From Phyto melanocephala (Eukaryota > Arthropoda > Insecta > Diptera > Rhinophoridae), in the NCBI GenBank assembly GCA_941918925.1, contig OW799233.1, positions 176,669,235 through 176,733,234 on the forward strand: a stretch of DNA of 64,000 bases. The letters are read 5' to 3'. Below the pieces are notes generated by a model. That model was not told where the DNA came from, did no database searches, and saw only the letters and a list, made by a program, of their open reading frames with translations. Position numbers and translations under genes: made by a program. Positions within the stretch are counted from its first letter, which is position 1. Every line of letters begins with the position of its first letter. Positions 20,086 to 31,518 of this stretch are shown piece after piece.

Positions 20086-21974
20086 TTTATAACGATAATA
20101 TTTGTATGCTTCAATTATGTATGGAACAAAATATCGGCCAAATGGCCCCCAACCTAGGCGGCACACTTCGATCCGATAGTCCATATTTTCAATGACACTG
20201 TTGATGCTCAATTGTTGGGCACGATGATGAGTCGAGGTTGCTTGCTCTTTTGCCACGTTATCGTGAAAAACAGCAATGTTTCCCATTCAACGAACTAAGA
20301 TGGCATTCACAGATGTTTTCACACTTCATACAGACCTGCTTTGCAGACATTTAAATATTTTTTACAATTCTCACGATTGTGGACGAATTCGAACGATTAT
20401 GTTGACCAAAAGAATCACGAAGTGCATAAAATGCATTTTGATTTGAACGCCCATTTTTATAAAAATCTTTAATATTTAAAAGCGTTGCTCGATTGCGTAT
20501 CTTTCCACGGTTCAAATTGAGTTAGTCTGAGATTGAGAAATGTCAAATGAAATACAAGAAAAAAGTTGAAGTTTAAATGTGGTTCACCTTAAACATGGGC
20601 CCTTAAAATTTAACCACCCTCTACAAAGAAAGCGATACATATTTTATTATAAAGAGATTATTCTATAGCGATTAACAAAATAATAAATATTGTGCTTTAA
20701 ATGTACACAAAATTGGTGGTGGGTATAAAAGATTCGGCACAGCCGAATATAGTGCTCTTACTTGTTTTTGTTGTTGTGTGAATTCACAAGCTGTGCCATC
20801 ATATCGTAATGTAATTATTTATTAAAACTTCACTTAAAATTTTAAAATTAAACGATGCAATTAATGAATTTACAAGGTGTCCAAAGTTTCGTATTCAAAT
20901 GTCAAATGTTTTTTTTTAATTTTAAAAAGGATTTAAAATAAGTAATGCATACTTTCCAGTCCATATAATGTTTTTAAAAACTATGACACTATACGACACT
21001 TAGGATTTCTTTCGAATACACCAAATATGTTAGAGTCTATTTTAAAAATATCGACAATATAACATGATGCACACCTTGTGAATGCAGAAAAAATTGTCCT
21101 TATTTGAAAGATAATTTAATGGTTTTAAAGTTTAAAGTTGATTTCGAACATATGGCTGCTGTAGCTAGCTTGTTAATGACGGAATCTGAATGTTCAATTT
21201 TCTTACGCTCTTCACACTTAATTACAAGGAATGCGCTCGTAATCTAATAATTATTATCAGAATCTCTTGGCCAGAATCATAAACAAAAAGTTATAACATC
21301 GTTCATAAATGGTAATTTGTCCTTAGGAAGTAATTAGAAGTATTTTAGCAATAACGTTTCGAAAATTGTCTGTTAATTGTTTAATTGTTTTAATTTATCA
21401 GCGAAGACAAATGACTTTTCATAATCACGAGAAAATTATCTTATGCCGACCACGAAGTGACCAGTTCAGGTCGATTCTATATAACCAAAACGCCTGTCGC
21501 TGTAATTGTGTAAACACCTACATCAACCAAGAAAAATAAAACCTAAATTTGTATTCCTTTCAATTAACATAATAACTTAAGTCTGAAACATCATCTTGTT
21601 TTAAAATAAGCAAAATTAAAACAAAAAGGTTTTAAAAAAAATCGAAACGAAACAAATATTCATTATCACTATCAGAACTTCCATTCACTTTTTTCTTATT
21701 TTACAACGCTTTCATAATTAATTGTTCGATGTCAACGTATCGTTTAAGCAACCACTTCAGGCTGCTACGAGAAGGCAAAAACAAAACAAATGACTGACTG
21801 ACTACCAACAGTAAAATTGACTCTAAAATAAGAATAAAAGGGTTTTTGACCAAACCAAAGAAAAAACAACAACAATTTCATCATACAAATGTTTTGGATT
21901 TTTTTGGTAGACAACAACAAAGCCATAAGATTTCCGCAGAGGCGCCAATTATTGTACTTCGTCGGAGCTATTAA

Positions 21975-21986
21975 GATAAGCTGGCG
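21975..21986 (+). promoter_or_regulatory. Third copy of GATAAGCTGGCG in intron 1
   Basis: GATAAGCTGGCG matches the 12-base core of the twin motif at 6460-6498, in the opposite orientation. It lies in a comparatively complex, repeat-free stretch (about 21720-22020), and a GGCGCCA sequence is present 28 bases upstream, as also beside the twin motif. Confidence 0.3.
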
Positions 21987-23399
21987 ACAAAACACTACAA
22001 GAGGACACAAATATATAAAAAATAACAGCCCACAGATAATAATGAAACGAGCAAGATGAATAAGCCTGAAAAACTCAGGAAGATGTTGTTCTTAAAAGAG
22101 GTCAAAGAATTTAAATATTTTTTTATAATTTTTAGTTTTAAGTGAAGCAACATAATAACGAATTTAATAATTTATTAATTGTAAAACATTTTGTTAATGT
22201 TGTTAAAAGAACTCTTTAATAAAATTGGCAATAAGGCAAAAAATAAAAGAGTTGCCACATCTTGAATTACTAGCTCCAAGGGATTTTAAGACTTCCCAGC
22301 CGAAAAAAGACATGCAAAAGAAATAGTGGATGAGTGGGTTCAACTCATGATGAAGTGGTTTTATTTAGGTGAAATGTGCGTGATTTGAACTTCAATGTGT
22401 CATTGGAGAGCATGTGTTGTCATTCTAATAATTAACGCCAGCGTATTAGGTTAAAAGACACTCATGAGTTGATTTTGTTTGTTTACATGAATTTATTAAG
22501 ATATAATTTGCAAGTGATTCCCAAGTATTTTGAAGCACATCATTTATAACAAGCTATTTTGCATTTAGACAGGCATGAAGAATGCATTTTATTTCACTAT
22601 TGATTTGGAAATCATGAAAAATGTTACTCACTTTGAATTAGTGAACAATTTTTTGCTAGGTTAAGGATGTGATTTGTTTAACTGCATATTTATAGCAGTG
22701 TTTCAAATTGGTGTATGCAGCATTTGCAATTGTTGACTTTTGAGCTTAAATAAAATTTTGAATTTTTTTTCCACGACTTTTTTATTATTTTCACTTTAAA
22801 CTTGTCATTTTATTCATGATTTTATGGTTTTTTATTATTATGTTTATGTTTTGGAATTAATTTGTTATTACTTTAGATTGTGTTAAATGCTGGCAACACT
22901 CATTTCTTTATTGTATAATTAAAAATTAAAAAAAACTCTACGCGTTTCTTATCGCACCTAATAAAAGCCAAATGTAAAAAACAGCGAAAACAACGACGAC
23001 TAAGTTATGAAACACAAAAACCCATGATCTTAAAGAATTTTAAAAGGTTGTCCCAACTGTCAAACTGTCCGTCCGATTGTGCAGCCATCTAGCCAACCAA
23101 CCATCAATAACGTATACGTTTGCATACAATATTCGGTGCATTAGTATGTTGAGTGACATAAACAAAAGTCTGGGTGAGTCAGTCAGTCAGCCCGCCAGGC
23201 ATTCATTCATGATACCCTACATCACTATAGGTAAGAAGAGTATTATACGTTTTTGTTATAATTAATTACTTAATATCCTTTTACCTATTAGGTATACCGA
23301 TTACTGATGTCGAAAGTGATGTCTGTGAAAATGTCGGTTAAAGGAAATTCTGTCATCAGTTTATATGTCTCAATTTTAAGTATACATACTTTTATTTCA

Positions 23400-23680
23400 A
23401 CGAAACTTTGCGCACGTAACTCTTGGTTTTTGTTGTATTCTACCAAACTTGGTAAAAAGTGGAAATGGCTACGCCCATAAAAAATAAGTTATAATTTTAA
23501 GCCACTTGCACTAGATGTATTTTTCTGAAACTTTGCATTCATATTGAGAAGTGATTAGAAAAGTGGGCAGTGTCACGCCCATAAAATGTATAATTTTAAG
23601 CTTCTTGCACTTGATATTCAATTAAGATTCAGAATGTATTTTCATTAAGGGGCGTAGCAACGCGCGCCGGGCATGGCTAG
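23400..23680 (+). mobile_element. Helitron-like element, 3' end with CTAG
   Basis: The sequence ends in a GC-rich stretch, GGCGTAGCAACGCGCGCC then GGGCATGGCTAG, followed by T. A CTRR terminus preceded by a palindrome and followed by T is the classical Helitron 3' signature. The body, with two CACGCCCATAAA units and TTGCACTTGATATTCAATTA, matches the minus strand of 46976-47445. No coding sequence is present. Confidence 0.55.
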
Positions 23681-23922
23681 TTAATAATAAAAAAGTAATA
23701 TTCACAACACATTTAAAAATTCTGACGTTTAAATAAAACTCTAATAAATTTCGTGGAGGTCGGTCTCTTGTAAGCCTTACTACTAAAATATGTCGTGGCG
23801 TATATAAAGCCATTAACAATATTTTGTTCACGATAAAATTTATTCACTGAATTTTCCTATAGTCGAACCATATCAGTTCCGAAAATAACCTTGATGCACA
23901 AACAACTGTATACAAAAAAAAA

Positions 23923-25134
23923 ACAAGTAAGAGGACTATATTCGGCCTTGTTGAATCTGAAACACCCTTAACCTTCACATCGTAGCGTAGCCTAGGTTTA
24001 AGATTTAATAGTATACATAATTTTTCTTTATTATATTCGACGCAATCTTTGATTTTGAATTTTTACAAGGTTATCTACATTCTACTAGTAAAGCCTTTTT
24101 ATTTGATTCCCATATTGATAGGGTTAAAAAAATATCCGACATTTTGTTTTGTACGCCATCTTGCATTTTCCAATTCTGTATATTTTAATGTATTCTACTG
24201 GTAAAGCCCTTTTATTTGCTACCAATACTGGGAGTGTTGAACGAGACAAAGCCCTAATTAATATATTAGACCCATATCCCAGCTTATTCATTTATGACAA
24301 CATCTTTGATTTTAATTTTTTTTTTTAAGTTTACTGTATTTTACTGGTTAAGCCCTTTCATTTTATACCAATATTGGGGGGACTGAGAGGAATAAATTTT
24401 AGAATAATAGCTCTGACCCATATATAAATTTGTTGGAGGCTATTTTGTAGTAGCGTCCACCACGGATTGTATTTTTGTTTATATAGTGTATTATATTCTG
24501 CTAGCCCAGCCCTTTCCTTTTTAACTCATATTGATCTACTCGGGTTTCTATAAAATAATTTTTGTTTGCGGTTTTTTAGAAAAAAAACAACAAATAAGTT
24601 GTGTGCTTTTATCTTAAAAATAATAATTGTTGGGACTACATCTTGCGTCAATAGCATGTCCAACAATTATTTAGGAGCTTGAGAAACTTGATATTTAAAC
24701 AAAATGTTCCCTCATACTTAAATAAATCTGCAGATTAGTTATGAATGGCCCTCGAGTCATATTATATTAAAAAAACAGTAACAAAAGTGTTTATAAATTT
24801 TTCGTCAACTGAAAAATATTAACTTTTGTGCTAAAAAAATTTGAGAAAAATTATAGGCAATCGTGTTTATTTACTCATATCTCAGAAAGTTATAGGGCAA
24901 TTCCAATAGTAAATTAGTCCAAAATCTTTTCAAAAGACTGATATCACACACAAGTCTATGCAACACATGGGCGCTTCTTAAATTTAATTTAAACAAACAC
25001 ACGGACAGACGGACATTTTAATTCGGCTCCCCAATTTATAAGCATTCAGAAAATATTTAATTAAATAAATTGTAAATATTACAAACGGAATAACAAATCG
25101 ATTTATACCCTAGGCACCACAGGTGAAGGGTACA
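23923..25134 (-). mobile_element. Old Helentron-like element with internal tandem units
   Basis: It begins ACAAGTAAGAGGACTATATT with a decayed hairpin and ends GGTGAAGGGTACA. Four diverged units of about 150 bp at roughly 24070, 24190, 24330 and 24480 share a TATTCTACTGGTAAAGCCCT core followed by a CCCATATTGA or similar stretch. The same units occur at 49900-50150, 51000-51130 and 59940-60240. Confidence 0.6.
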
Positions 25135-26190
25135 ATAAGATTAACCATAAATAACTTTCATGTAAATAAAAACCTGTTTAACAACTCTTATGAGGTCCAG
25201 TCTATATAAGGTAATTTCATCAGTCTGGGGCCAAAAATCACCTAAACCTTCCTGAAGCTGTAAAAATATTTAAATCAAATCGATAGTCGGAATAGAAATT
25301 CTGCACAAAAAGTTATATTTTTTTTTTTTTATTTGAAATTTTGTAGGGTCAAATTCGTTTCAGTTTAACCGATTATTGCTTTCTTTTATGCTTCATACTT
25401 GTTTTTGAATATTGTTGTACTTCATATCACCAACAAATGACTCAACTTAAGGCAACAAAAATAAAAATTGTCGCGTGCGTTAATGCCCACGAACAGCAAC
25501 AACAACGACAACGACAGTATAAATAATAGACATTGAAAGTAATGGCATTTTAAACAGGACATTTTCTATTTCTGTACGTCAAACAATAACAATTAGGACA
25601 TCGTAGACCATTTCAAATGGGAAAACAAAATAATACTTACACCTCACACTAGACTCTAATTGATTCCACAGCAGGTAAAGTTATTCACGCACTCCTCTGC
25701 TACTCTTTCGCTTAAATAATGGCCTAAAATTGTTACGACAAATACTTTTGAAAGCAGTAATTAAGTAACAATGTGTGCGTGTGTGTGTGTGTGTGTGTTT
25801 AGATGTCGGTATCAATGTTTTTAAAGTGTAACCACTTAAATAGTTTCATTTGCTGCTGTAAACTCCTTCTCTTAAACACTCAAACACTTGTTTAGCTAAC
25901 TTAAGGCAGTTATTCGGTTTCGGCCGTATGTTGTTGCTTTTTAGTGTGTTTATTATGCCCGGAAGTAAATATCGGAAATTGCTTGTTATCTAAGAAAATT
26001 TATAGTTGCGTTAATTGTTTTTTACCTTTTGAAAAAAAGGTAAAAAAAAAGAAAAACAATTAAAGGATCATATAAGTTTTCATGTTTAGGGGGGACGAAC
26101 GTTTATTAAGTTGTTTAATATTAATTGTTTATGAGCACCATACATACATATTTATACTTATGAGTGAATAAATTTTTTATTTATTTACAG
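25135..26190 (+). other. Intron 1 end, no gene seen, TG microsatellite
   Basis: AT-rich intronic sequence. A (TG)n tract runs from about 25773 to 25798. The branch/acceptor region before 26190 is T-rich. Nothing else is recognised. Confidence 0.6.
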
Positions 26191-26419
26191 CTGCCTTTCC
26201 CATAGCCCGACGCATTGGTCATCCATACCAGAATCGCACACCACCAAAGAGAAAAAAGCCCCGTACATCGTTTACACGCATACAGGTGGCCGAATTGGAA
26301 AAAAGATTTCACAAGCAAAAATATTTGGCATCTGCGGAAAGAGCCGCCTTGGCGAGGGGCCTCAAAATGACTGATGCTCAAGTGAAAACGTGGTTTCAAA
26401 ATCGAAGAACGAAATGGAG
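26191..26419 (+). CDS. C15: C15/clawless, main homeodomain exon
   Basis: The acceptor TTTATTTACAG precedes 26191 and the donor GTGAGT starts at 26420. The first two bases complete the codon begun at 5066, and the exon ends with two bases of homeodomain codon 57. It encodes the TLX-type stretch [19 protein letters not shown] and homeodomain residues 1-56 plus the split Arg57 (R1 codon at 26250). Helix 3 reads [10 protein letters not shown], with Thr47, Gln50 and Asn51. Thr at position 47, where most homeodomains have Ile or Val, is diagnostic of the TLX/Hox11 family, and [12 protein letters not shown] is typical of it. In Drosophila C15 acts in the nucleus, in the pretarsus with aristaless and in the amnioserosa; the same roles are expected here but not shown by sequence. 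Confidence 0.97.
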
Positions 26420-27799
26420 GTGAGTTTTTTTTATTTTCTCAAATTTTTTACAACCATCACAGCTTAAATGACATCTATTATACACTCGGCGACATATTAT
26501 TCTATCATATTGACATAAAGGAGATTCTCTCTTATTTGTGATGCTACAAAGAGAGAAAACACCGACGACTGTAATTAATCGTTATTTTCTCGGCAAAAAA
26601 AATTAAGCACTATTACACGTAAATAAAATTTTTCATTTTTTATCAATAGTGAAAAGAAGTCAATCTTCATGCCTTCCAAAATCCAAAATAGTTTGTCATA
26701 AATGATGTGTTTTAAAACACATGCAAATGCATGTAAAATATCTTGAACAATTCATGAAAACATACATAAAAAATCCATGAGAAATGGGTCTCTTTCCAAC
26801 GAATATGCATGCACTCCCTGCACTTATTGGAATTGACATATTGACACATGATCTACCTAAATTGAATCACTTCATCATGGGTTGAACCTAATCATTAACT
26901 ATTTCTTTTGCATGCCGTTTTTTTTTGCTGGAAATTTAATGAATATTTTTTATATTTAAACAAATTACTGAGGGAGATTATTTTTTATTTTAATTTCAAA
27001 CCTATGATTCCTCGAATAGCGTTAAGTACAATTTTTTCCCATTTCATATACCAACAGTAGGTTTGTTTAAGGCAAATGTGAATAAAAAACTCTCTAACAA
27101 AATGATAAATTTACCCAAAATTGCTGCAACGCAAAAATCACATAACCAAAAACAGATGTAGTTCAGAGGTCCTATTCGATCGGCGTTCAGATGTATTGCA
27201 ACCACCAAAAAATTAATTTGTCTTGGCTGACGGATTAGTTGTTTAGAACGTACGCCAAACAAGCCTTACAACTCACACAATTTTTAAAAATATGTTATCA
27301 AAAGGAACCAGCAAAAAAATTTTACATTATTTGAAAGTGAATAAGTTACATTTTCCACAACTTCTAAATCAAAAGTGCAATCTAAATCAATTGCATTCTT
27401 AATGCCTCCCTAAATGCGAAATAGATCGACAAACTTACGGAAAATATATTTTACAATTCATGTTAACAAACTCTATTTATTAACTCATGAAATGACATTT
27501 TCGTACTATTGCAATCTTACAACCTCTTTGGTAAAAAATAATTTTTTTAATCATTTAAGCTTAAATAAATTTTGGTAAATTTTGAAATTACTGTAATCTT
27601 TGCCGATTTCTTCGCAAAAAAAAGGTTATATCCGGGAATCGACTGAAGGTACGATTATACCCAAGATCTCTCTAATGAGGTCTGTGCAACTCTTTAATAA
27701 TAAAAACAAAAAAACCGGACATTTTGTTTCTGTACGAGTTTGTAAAAATCAGCTGACTTCTACTTACTTTGTTTTATGAATTTCACTAATATATAAATC

Positions 27800-27965
27800 C
27801 CTTTTTTAATATATTTTTTAAATTAAACAGATCATAACAACTTTTCCATCCCTGATATACGAATTTACCTTGACAAAAAACATTTCCTTAAAAGTAGCTT
27901 TGTTGTGTAAATTCGCCGTTGCATATGCCTGCATGAATATGCCTTGTTTTGTACTTTAGGGTACA
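27800..27965 (+). repeat. Repeat with empty site of the 35.1-kb mariner
   Basis: CAACTTTTCCATCCCTGATA, CCTTGACA, GTAGCTTTGTTGT and TTCGCCGTTGCAT recur in the same order at 35035-35124, and TGCATGAATATGCCTTG at 36026-36050. The two halves there are separated by a mariner insertion; here the sequence is continuous. A short hairpin, TTTGATGCC...GGCATCAAA, lies at about 28052-28073. Confidence 0.65.
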
Positions 27966-28376
27966 AAAAAATTATTTAAATTTTTTGTAAAAAAATATCG
28001 TCGGCTTAATATTCAAGCCTACTAAGGCCACTTTTAAAGTAAACTGAGATTTTGATGCCGTGTGGCATCAAAGATACGCCTCGTCGACCAGCATGTAGTT
28101 TTTCTTCAATTTAAGTCTTGAAGTGTGGCAAAAGAAAAACTGCTAAATCCTCTCACAAAAAGAATTTTTGTAAAAAAAAACTGCTAAATCCAGAACATTA
28201 TTAGTTCAGTGTTTATTACTAACTGCAAATTATTTTTTTTTTATTTTTGTAAATTGTGGTCATACATGAAGAATACTATAAAATAAACCGCTCAAGCTAC
28301 AAATATGAAATATAAGAAGCTTTTTATCTCTCCTGTGAAATTGGCTGAAAGGCAGTTAGAAGGTTTGCATATTAAG

Positions 28377-29666
28377 TAGGGTGATCGATTATTCGACATT
28401 TTTAAGAAACCGGGTTTCAAATAGTTTGAAATTTAGAATTTAAAAAAAAAACCGGTTGCTCTTTTGAAAATTTAGAAAAACCCGGTTAACCGGTCGAATA
28501 CATAAAATATAATTTTTTCTTATACCCTTGACAGAGATACATATATAGGTATAAACTAGTTTGTTCTATGGTTTAATTGCATTTTAAGTTGACACACATT
28601 CAATAGAATTATTATACGCCGTTATATAAAATAAAGATGTTAAAGGACAGACACTTTTTACCTTAAAGTGACCGAAAAGTTAAGTTTATGCTTCAATTAC
28701 CTTGAACTTTTAAGGTTAGGTTGATAAATTAAAAAATGGCATTATTTCTCTACAAGAAATAAAATATGGCAACTAAATTGTGATTTATATTTTTTTCTAC
28801 TTCGACCTTTCAATTTTTTTTATTTAAGGTTTTAATTTTCTAATACAATAATTCTAACACAAAAGAGTAAATAAATCAATAAAAATTTTATTTCTTTTTG
28901 TTAATAAAATGTATAAATTTACATTGTTGCCACTACATTTTTTTAAGAACTAAATTAATTTGTTAAAAATAACCGGTATTTGCTCTGGTTCTGCCATATA
29001 AAAATAAAAACCTTTGTTACAAGGAGGTTTAAATAATGAAAAATTAAAAAAAATTAACTTCACTGCTTACGGTAGTCGACTTTATAGGCAAGATGTTATA
29101 ACGACCCTTTGTGTGCCAAACTATTTTAGTATACAAGTCATATGTTATCAGAGATATTAGTTAAGCTATGGGTAGTCTTTAGTACAAGTCGCTAGATTTC
29201 GTAGAAGCAAAATATTATGAAATTCGAAAATGAGATCAAAAAGTATTGCAAAGTACAATAATTTGGTCAAAAAATTTAACTGAACAGCTGATTATCACAG
29301 CAAATTTTAAGCGCAACAACGTATAAAATACCTGCTCTCCATTTAAAACCAATAATATTTAAGCCTGATTATTTTTCTTATTTTACATTTGTTTTTGAAA
29401 CAACAAATAAATTTCTTACAATATAATGGAAGATTATTAAATAAATTTTCTGATTTTTCGAAATTTTTTGAGTAACAAATATAGTATGGTACGTTTGGTT
29501 ACAAAGATAAATGAACATAAAACTAAAAATGAAAAAAACCGGCATCTGTGAGTAAAAAAATCGGTGTATTCGACATTCGAAAAATTAACATTTTGAAAAA
29601 ACCGCCAGCTGAAAGAGGAAAAAAACCGGGTTTTCCACCGGTTTTAAAACCGAATCTATCACCCTA
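28377..29666. mobile_element. hAT-type non-autonomous element, 1290 bp, 8-bp TSD
   Basis: The ends TAGGGTGATCGATT and (reverse) TAGGGTGATAGATT are inverted repeats. Perfect direct repeats ATATTAAG flank them at 28369-28376 and 29667-29674. Subterminal regions on both sides are rich in AACCGG and AAACCCGG motifs, which may be transposase binding sites. There is no transposase ORF, so it depended on an autonomous hAT relative. 8-bp duplication is characteristic of hAT. Confidence 0.8.
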
Positions 29667-31099
29667 ATATTAAGCCTACGATATATTGAAAAATACATTT
29701 TTTTTTTAAAGTTTGATTTAATAAATTTAAAATAATCATTAGAAAGAAATTGTCTTAAAATTATTAATTCTCCACGAAACATCGAATTTGTGTTTTTTTG
29801 GGTTGACTTAATAAAAAATTCTTAAGACATATGCGCGAGAATGTGTATAAGTATAACTTGTGGTAAAAACTTTTACAGCATTGAAAATGCAACCCTAAAA
29901 TTCCTACATTTTAAATCTAAAATTTTTTTCAAAAATTTGCAAAATTTCTTCCTTTAAAAATTTCTTTAAAATTTACAAATTTTAACTTTCTTATTTTCAG
30001 AGTCTAATATTAGTTTTCTCTACAAAGAAAGCTACGGAATTCCTTCAGAATCTTGATAAGAGAATCATTGGTTTTTTTTATAATCTTGTTAGGGTTAATT
30101 GTATTGAAAGTTTAAAATTCAAACTCAATTCTTTTTATCAGTTGACCTGGAAATTCCATATAAAAAATTATTACAGTTATTTAGAATTAGAAAAATCTTA
30201 CTCTTGCAGATTTGGTAAAGCTCTGATTTTCTTTAGCTAACAAAAACAAATACACCTCATCAAAGTTTGAAAAATGTGTTTGCGTTCATATATTATCAAA
30301 CAATAACAAGTATTTTTTATAATTAATTATACTGACTTTAGCAAAGCCTTTAATAAAGTTAACCATAAACTTCTAATAAAAAAACTTGATCTAATGGGAT
30401 TTACACAGAACTTCCTTAAGTAGATTTATTTGCACTTGACAAATAGAGAACAAAATGTTCGTTTTAAAAGCATTATCTTTAAACCAACAGGCGTTGTTTC
30501 TGGTGTTCCGCAGGGAAGTCATCTTGGTCAATTGCTGTTTTCCTTATTTATTAATGATCTACCAATTACTATTAAATTCTCAAATGTTATAATGTATGCT
30601 GACGACATAAAAATATTCCGAAGTTATGATAATTACGCCGATCAAACCCTCTTACAAAGGGATATAGAAGCTTTTAATTTATGATGTGGACTTAACTTAA
30701 CAGAGCTGAACCCTGAAACATGCAAATATATGTGTTTCTTTCATAGATGTTATATTAAGGTGAATTATGTTTTAAATGGTTGTACGTCAAATAGACTGGA
30801 ATCCGTCTCCGATCTTGGAATCTTATTAGAAGCTAAACTATTTTTATTCAGCATATCTCTATAACTGTTAATAAATCATTTGCTGTCCTTGGATTCATAA
30901 AACGTTGGTCGAAAGAGTTTACAGATCCATATATAACAATACACTTGTATATTTCTCTTGTCAGGCCTATTTTTAAGTATGGTTCAATTAATTGGAAATA
31001 AAAAAATCTTAATTTTAATTCCATTTTTAAATTGAAAAATATTACGAATTTTGAACGAAAAATAATTTTTTTCTCCATTAATTTCTGAATAATTCCAAG

Positions 31100-31384
31100 A
31101 TGATAAGAGATAGAGAAAAATTCTATTCAACTTAATGAAATACAATTTTGTTAAACATCTTCTGGTGTTTTATTTTTGAAAATCGGATGACTGGTTCTCT
31201 AGTTAATATGTCTCCGAACCTGACTAATTTAGGGAGAAAAATTTGCCACGCCCATAAAAAAATCCCGATCTGATGGAAAAAAACCGACAACGGATTTGAG
31301 TTCAGCGCATCAAAATCCATACAGTCGGTATAGTTTTTATTAACGGGAAGACAAAAAATGATTTTTGTCGAGCAGTGTAATTTG
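31100..31384 (+). repeat. Insertion remnant in the LINE, related to window right edge
   Basis: TTTGCCACGCCCATAAAAAA, CGGATTTGAGTTCAGCGCAT, CAAAATCCATA and a terminal GAGCAGTGTAAT match the minus strand of 63825-64000 in order. The right boundary at 31384 is where LINE similarity resumes; the left boundary is uncertain (about 31005-31100). Confidence 0.5.
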
Positions 31385-31518
31385 GTTTCTGTTATTCGTT
31401 ATTCGTTAAACCTGCCGCCTTATACTAGTAGACTAGCACTTGTGAAGCTACCAACTTTAAAATGTCAAAGAACAATGCTAAATGTATGTTCTGATTTCCT
31501 AATAGCGAATATCTTTTT

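Larger units (their letters stand above)
19094..20620 (-). mobile_element. Tc1/mariner-type element, internally deleted, split by a second mariner
   Basis: GGGTGGTTTAATTTTAAGGG at 19094 and its near-exact reverse complement ending at 20620 are the terminal repeats. The remaining coding part on the minus strand keeps a decayed helix-turn-helix start (IEQRF...ILKIFIKMG), then NIAVFHDNVAKEQ...HRAQQLSIN (within 20083-20286), and passes directly to the carboxy end VGGHLADILFH, one frame over. The whole catalytic core is deleted. The element at 19160-20085 is inserted within it, so this is the older of the two. Confidence 0.7.
17158..20765 (+). mobile_element. Helentron-like element, second family, 3.6 kb with nested mariners
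   Basis: It begins TATACCCACCACC and ends GGGTATAAAAGATTCGGCAC...AGCCGAATATAG...ACTTGT. The 3' terminal hairpin and tail match the other family while the 5' end differs. GTCTGTCTGTCTGTTG (about 17300) is the (GTCY)n block, followed by CACGCCCAC-rich internal repeats. T-rich sequence flanks both ends. Its original length was about 2.1 kb; the rest is the mariner pair at 19094-20620. No replicase or endonuclease is visible, so it is non-autonomous. Confidence 0.7.
5067..26190 (+). other. C15: C15 intron 1 (21,124 bp, phase 1)
   Basis: Bounded by GTGAGT at 5067 and TTTATTTACAG ending at 26190. It is filled largely by transposon remnants, listed separately. Stretches with no recognised gene or repeat are 5067-5600, 5846-7730, 8230-9290, 9600-11900, 12925-14300 and 20770-23400; they are AT-rich and could hold enhancers. 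Within them a pogo-like terminal sequence, CAGTAGATCCTCGATTATCG on the minus strand, ends near 11127 without a visible partner. No host gene nested in the intron was found. Confidence 0.85.

Noticed and set aside
26181..26399. 72-codon minus-strand frame over the homeodomain exon
   Set aside because: It is the antisense shadow of the strongly conserved coding exon.
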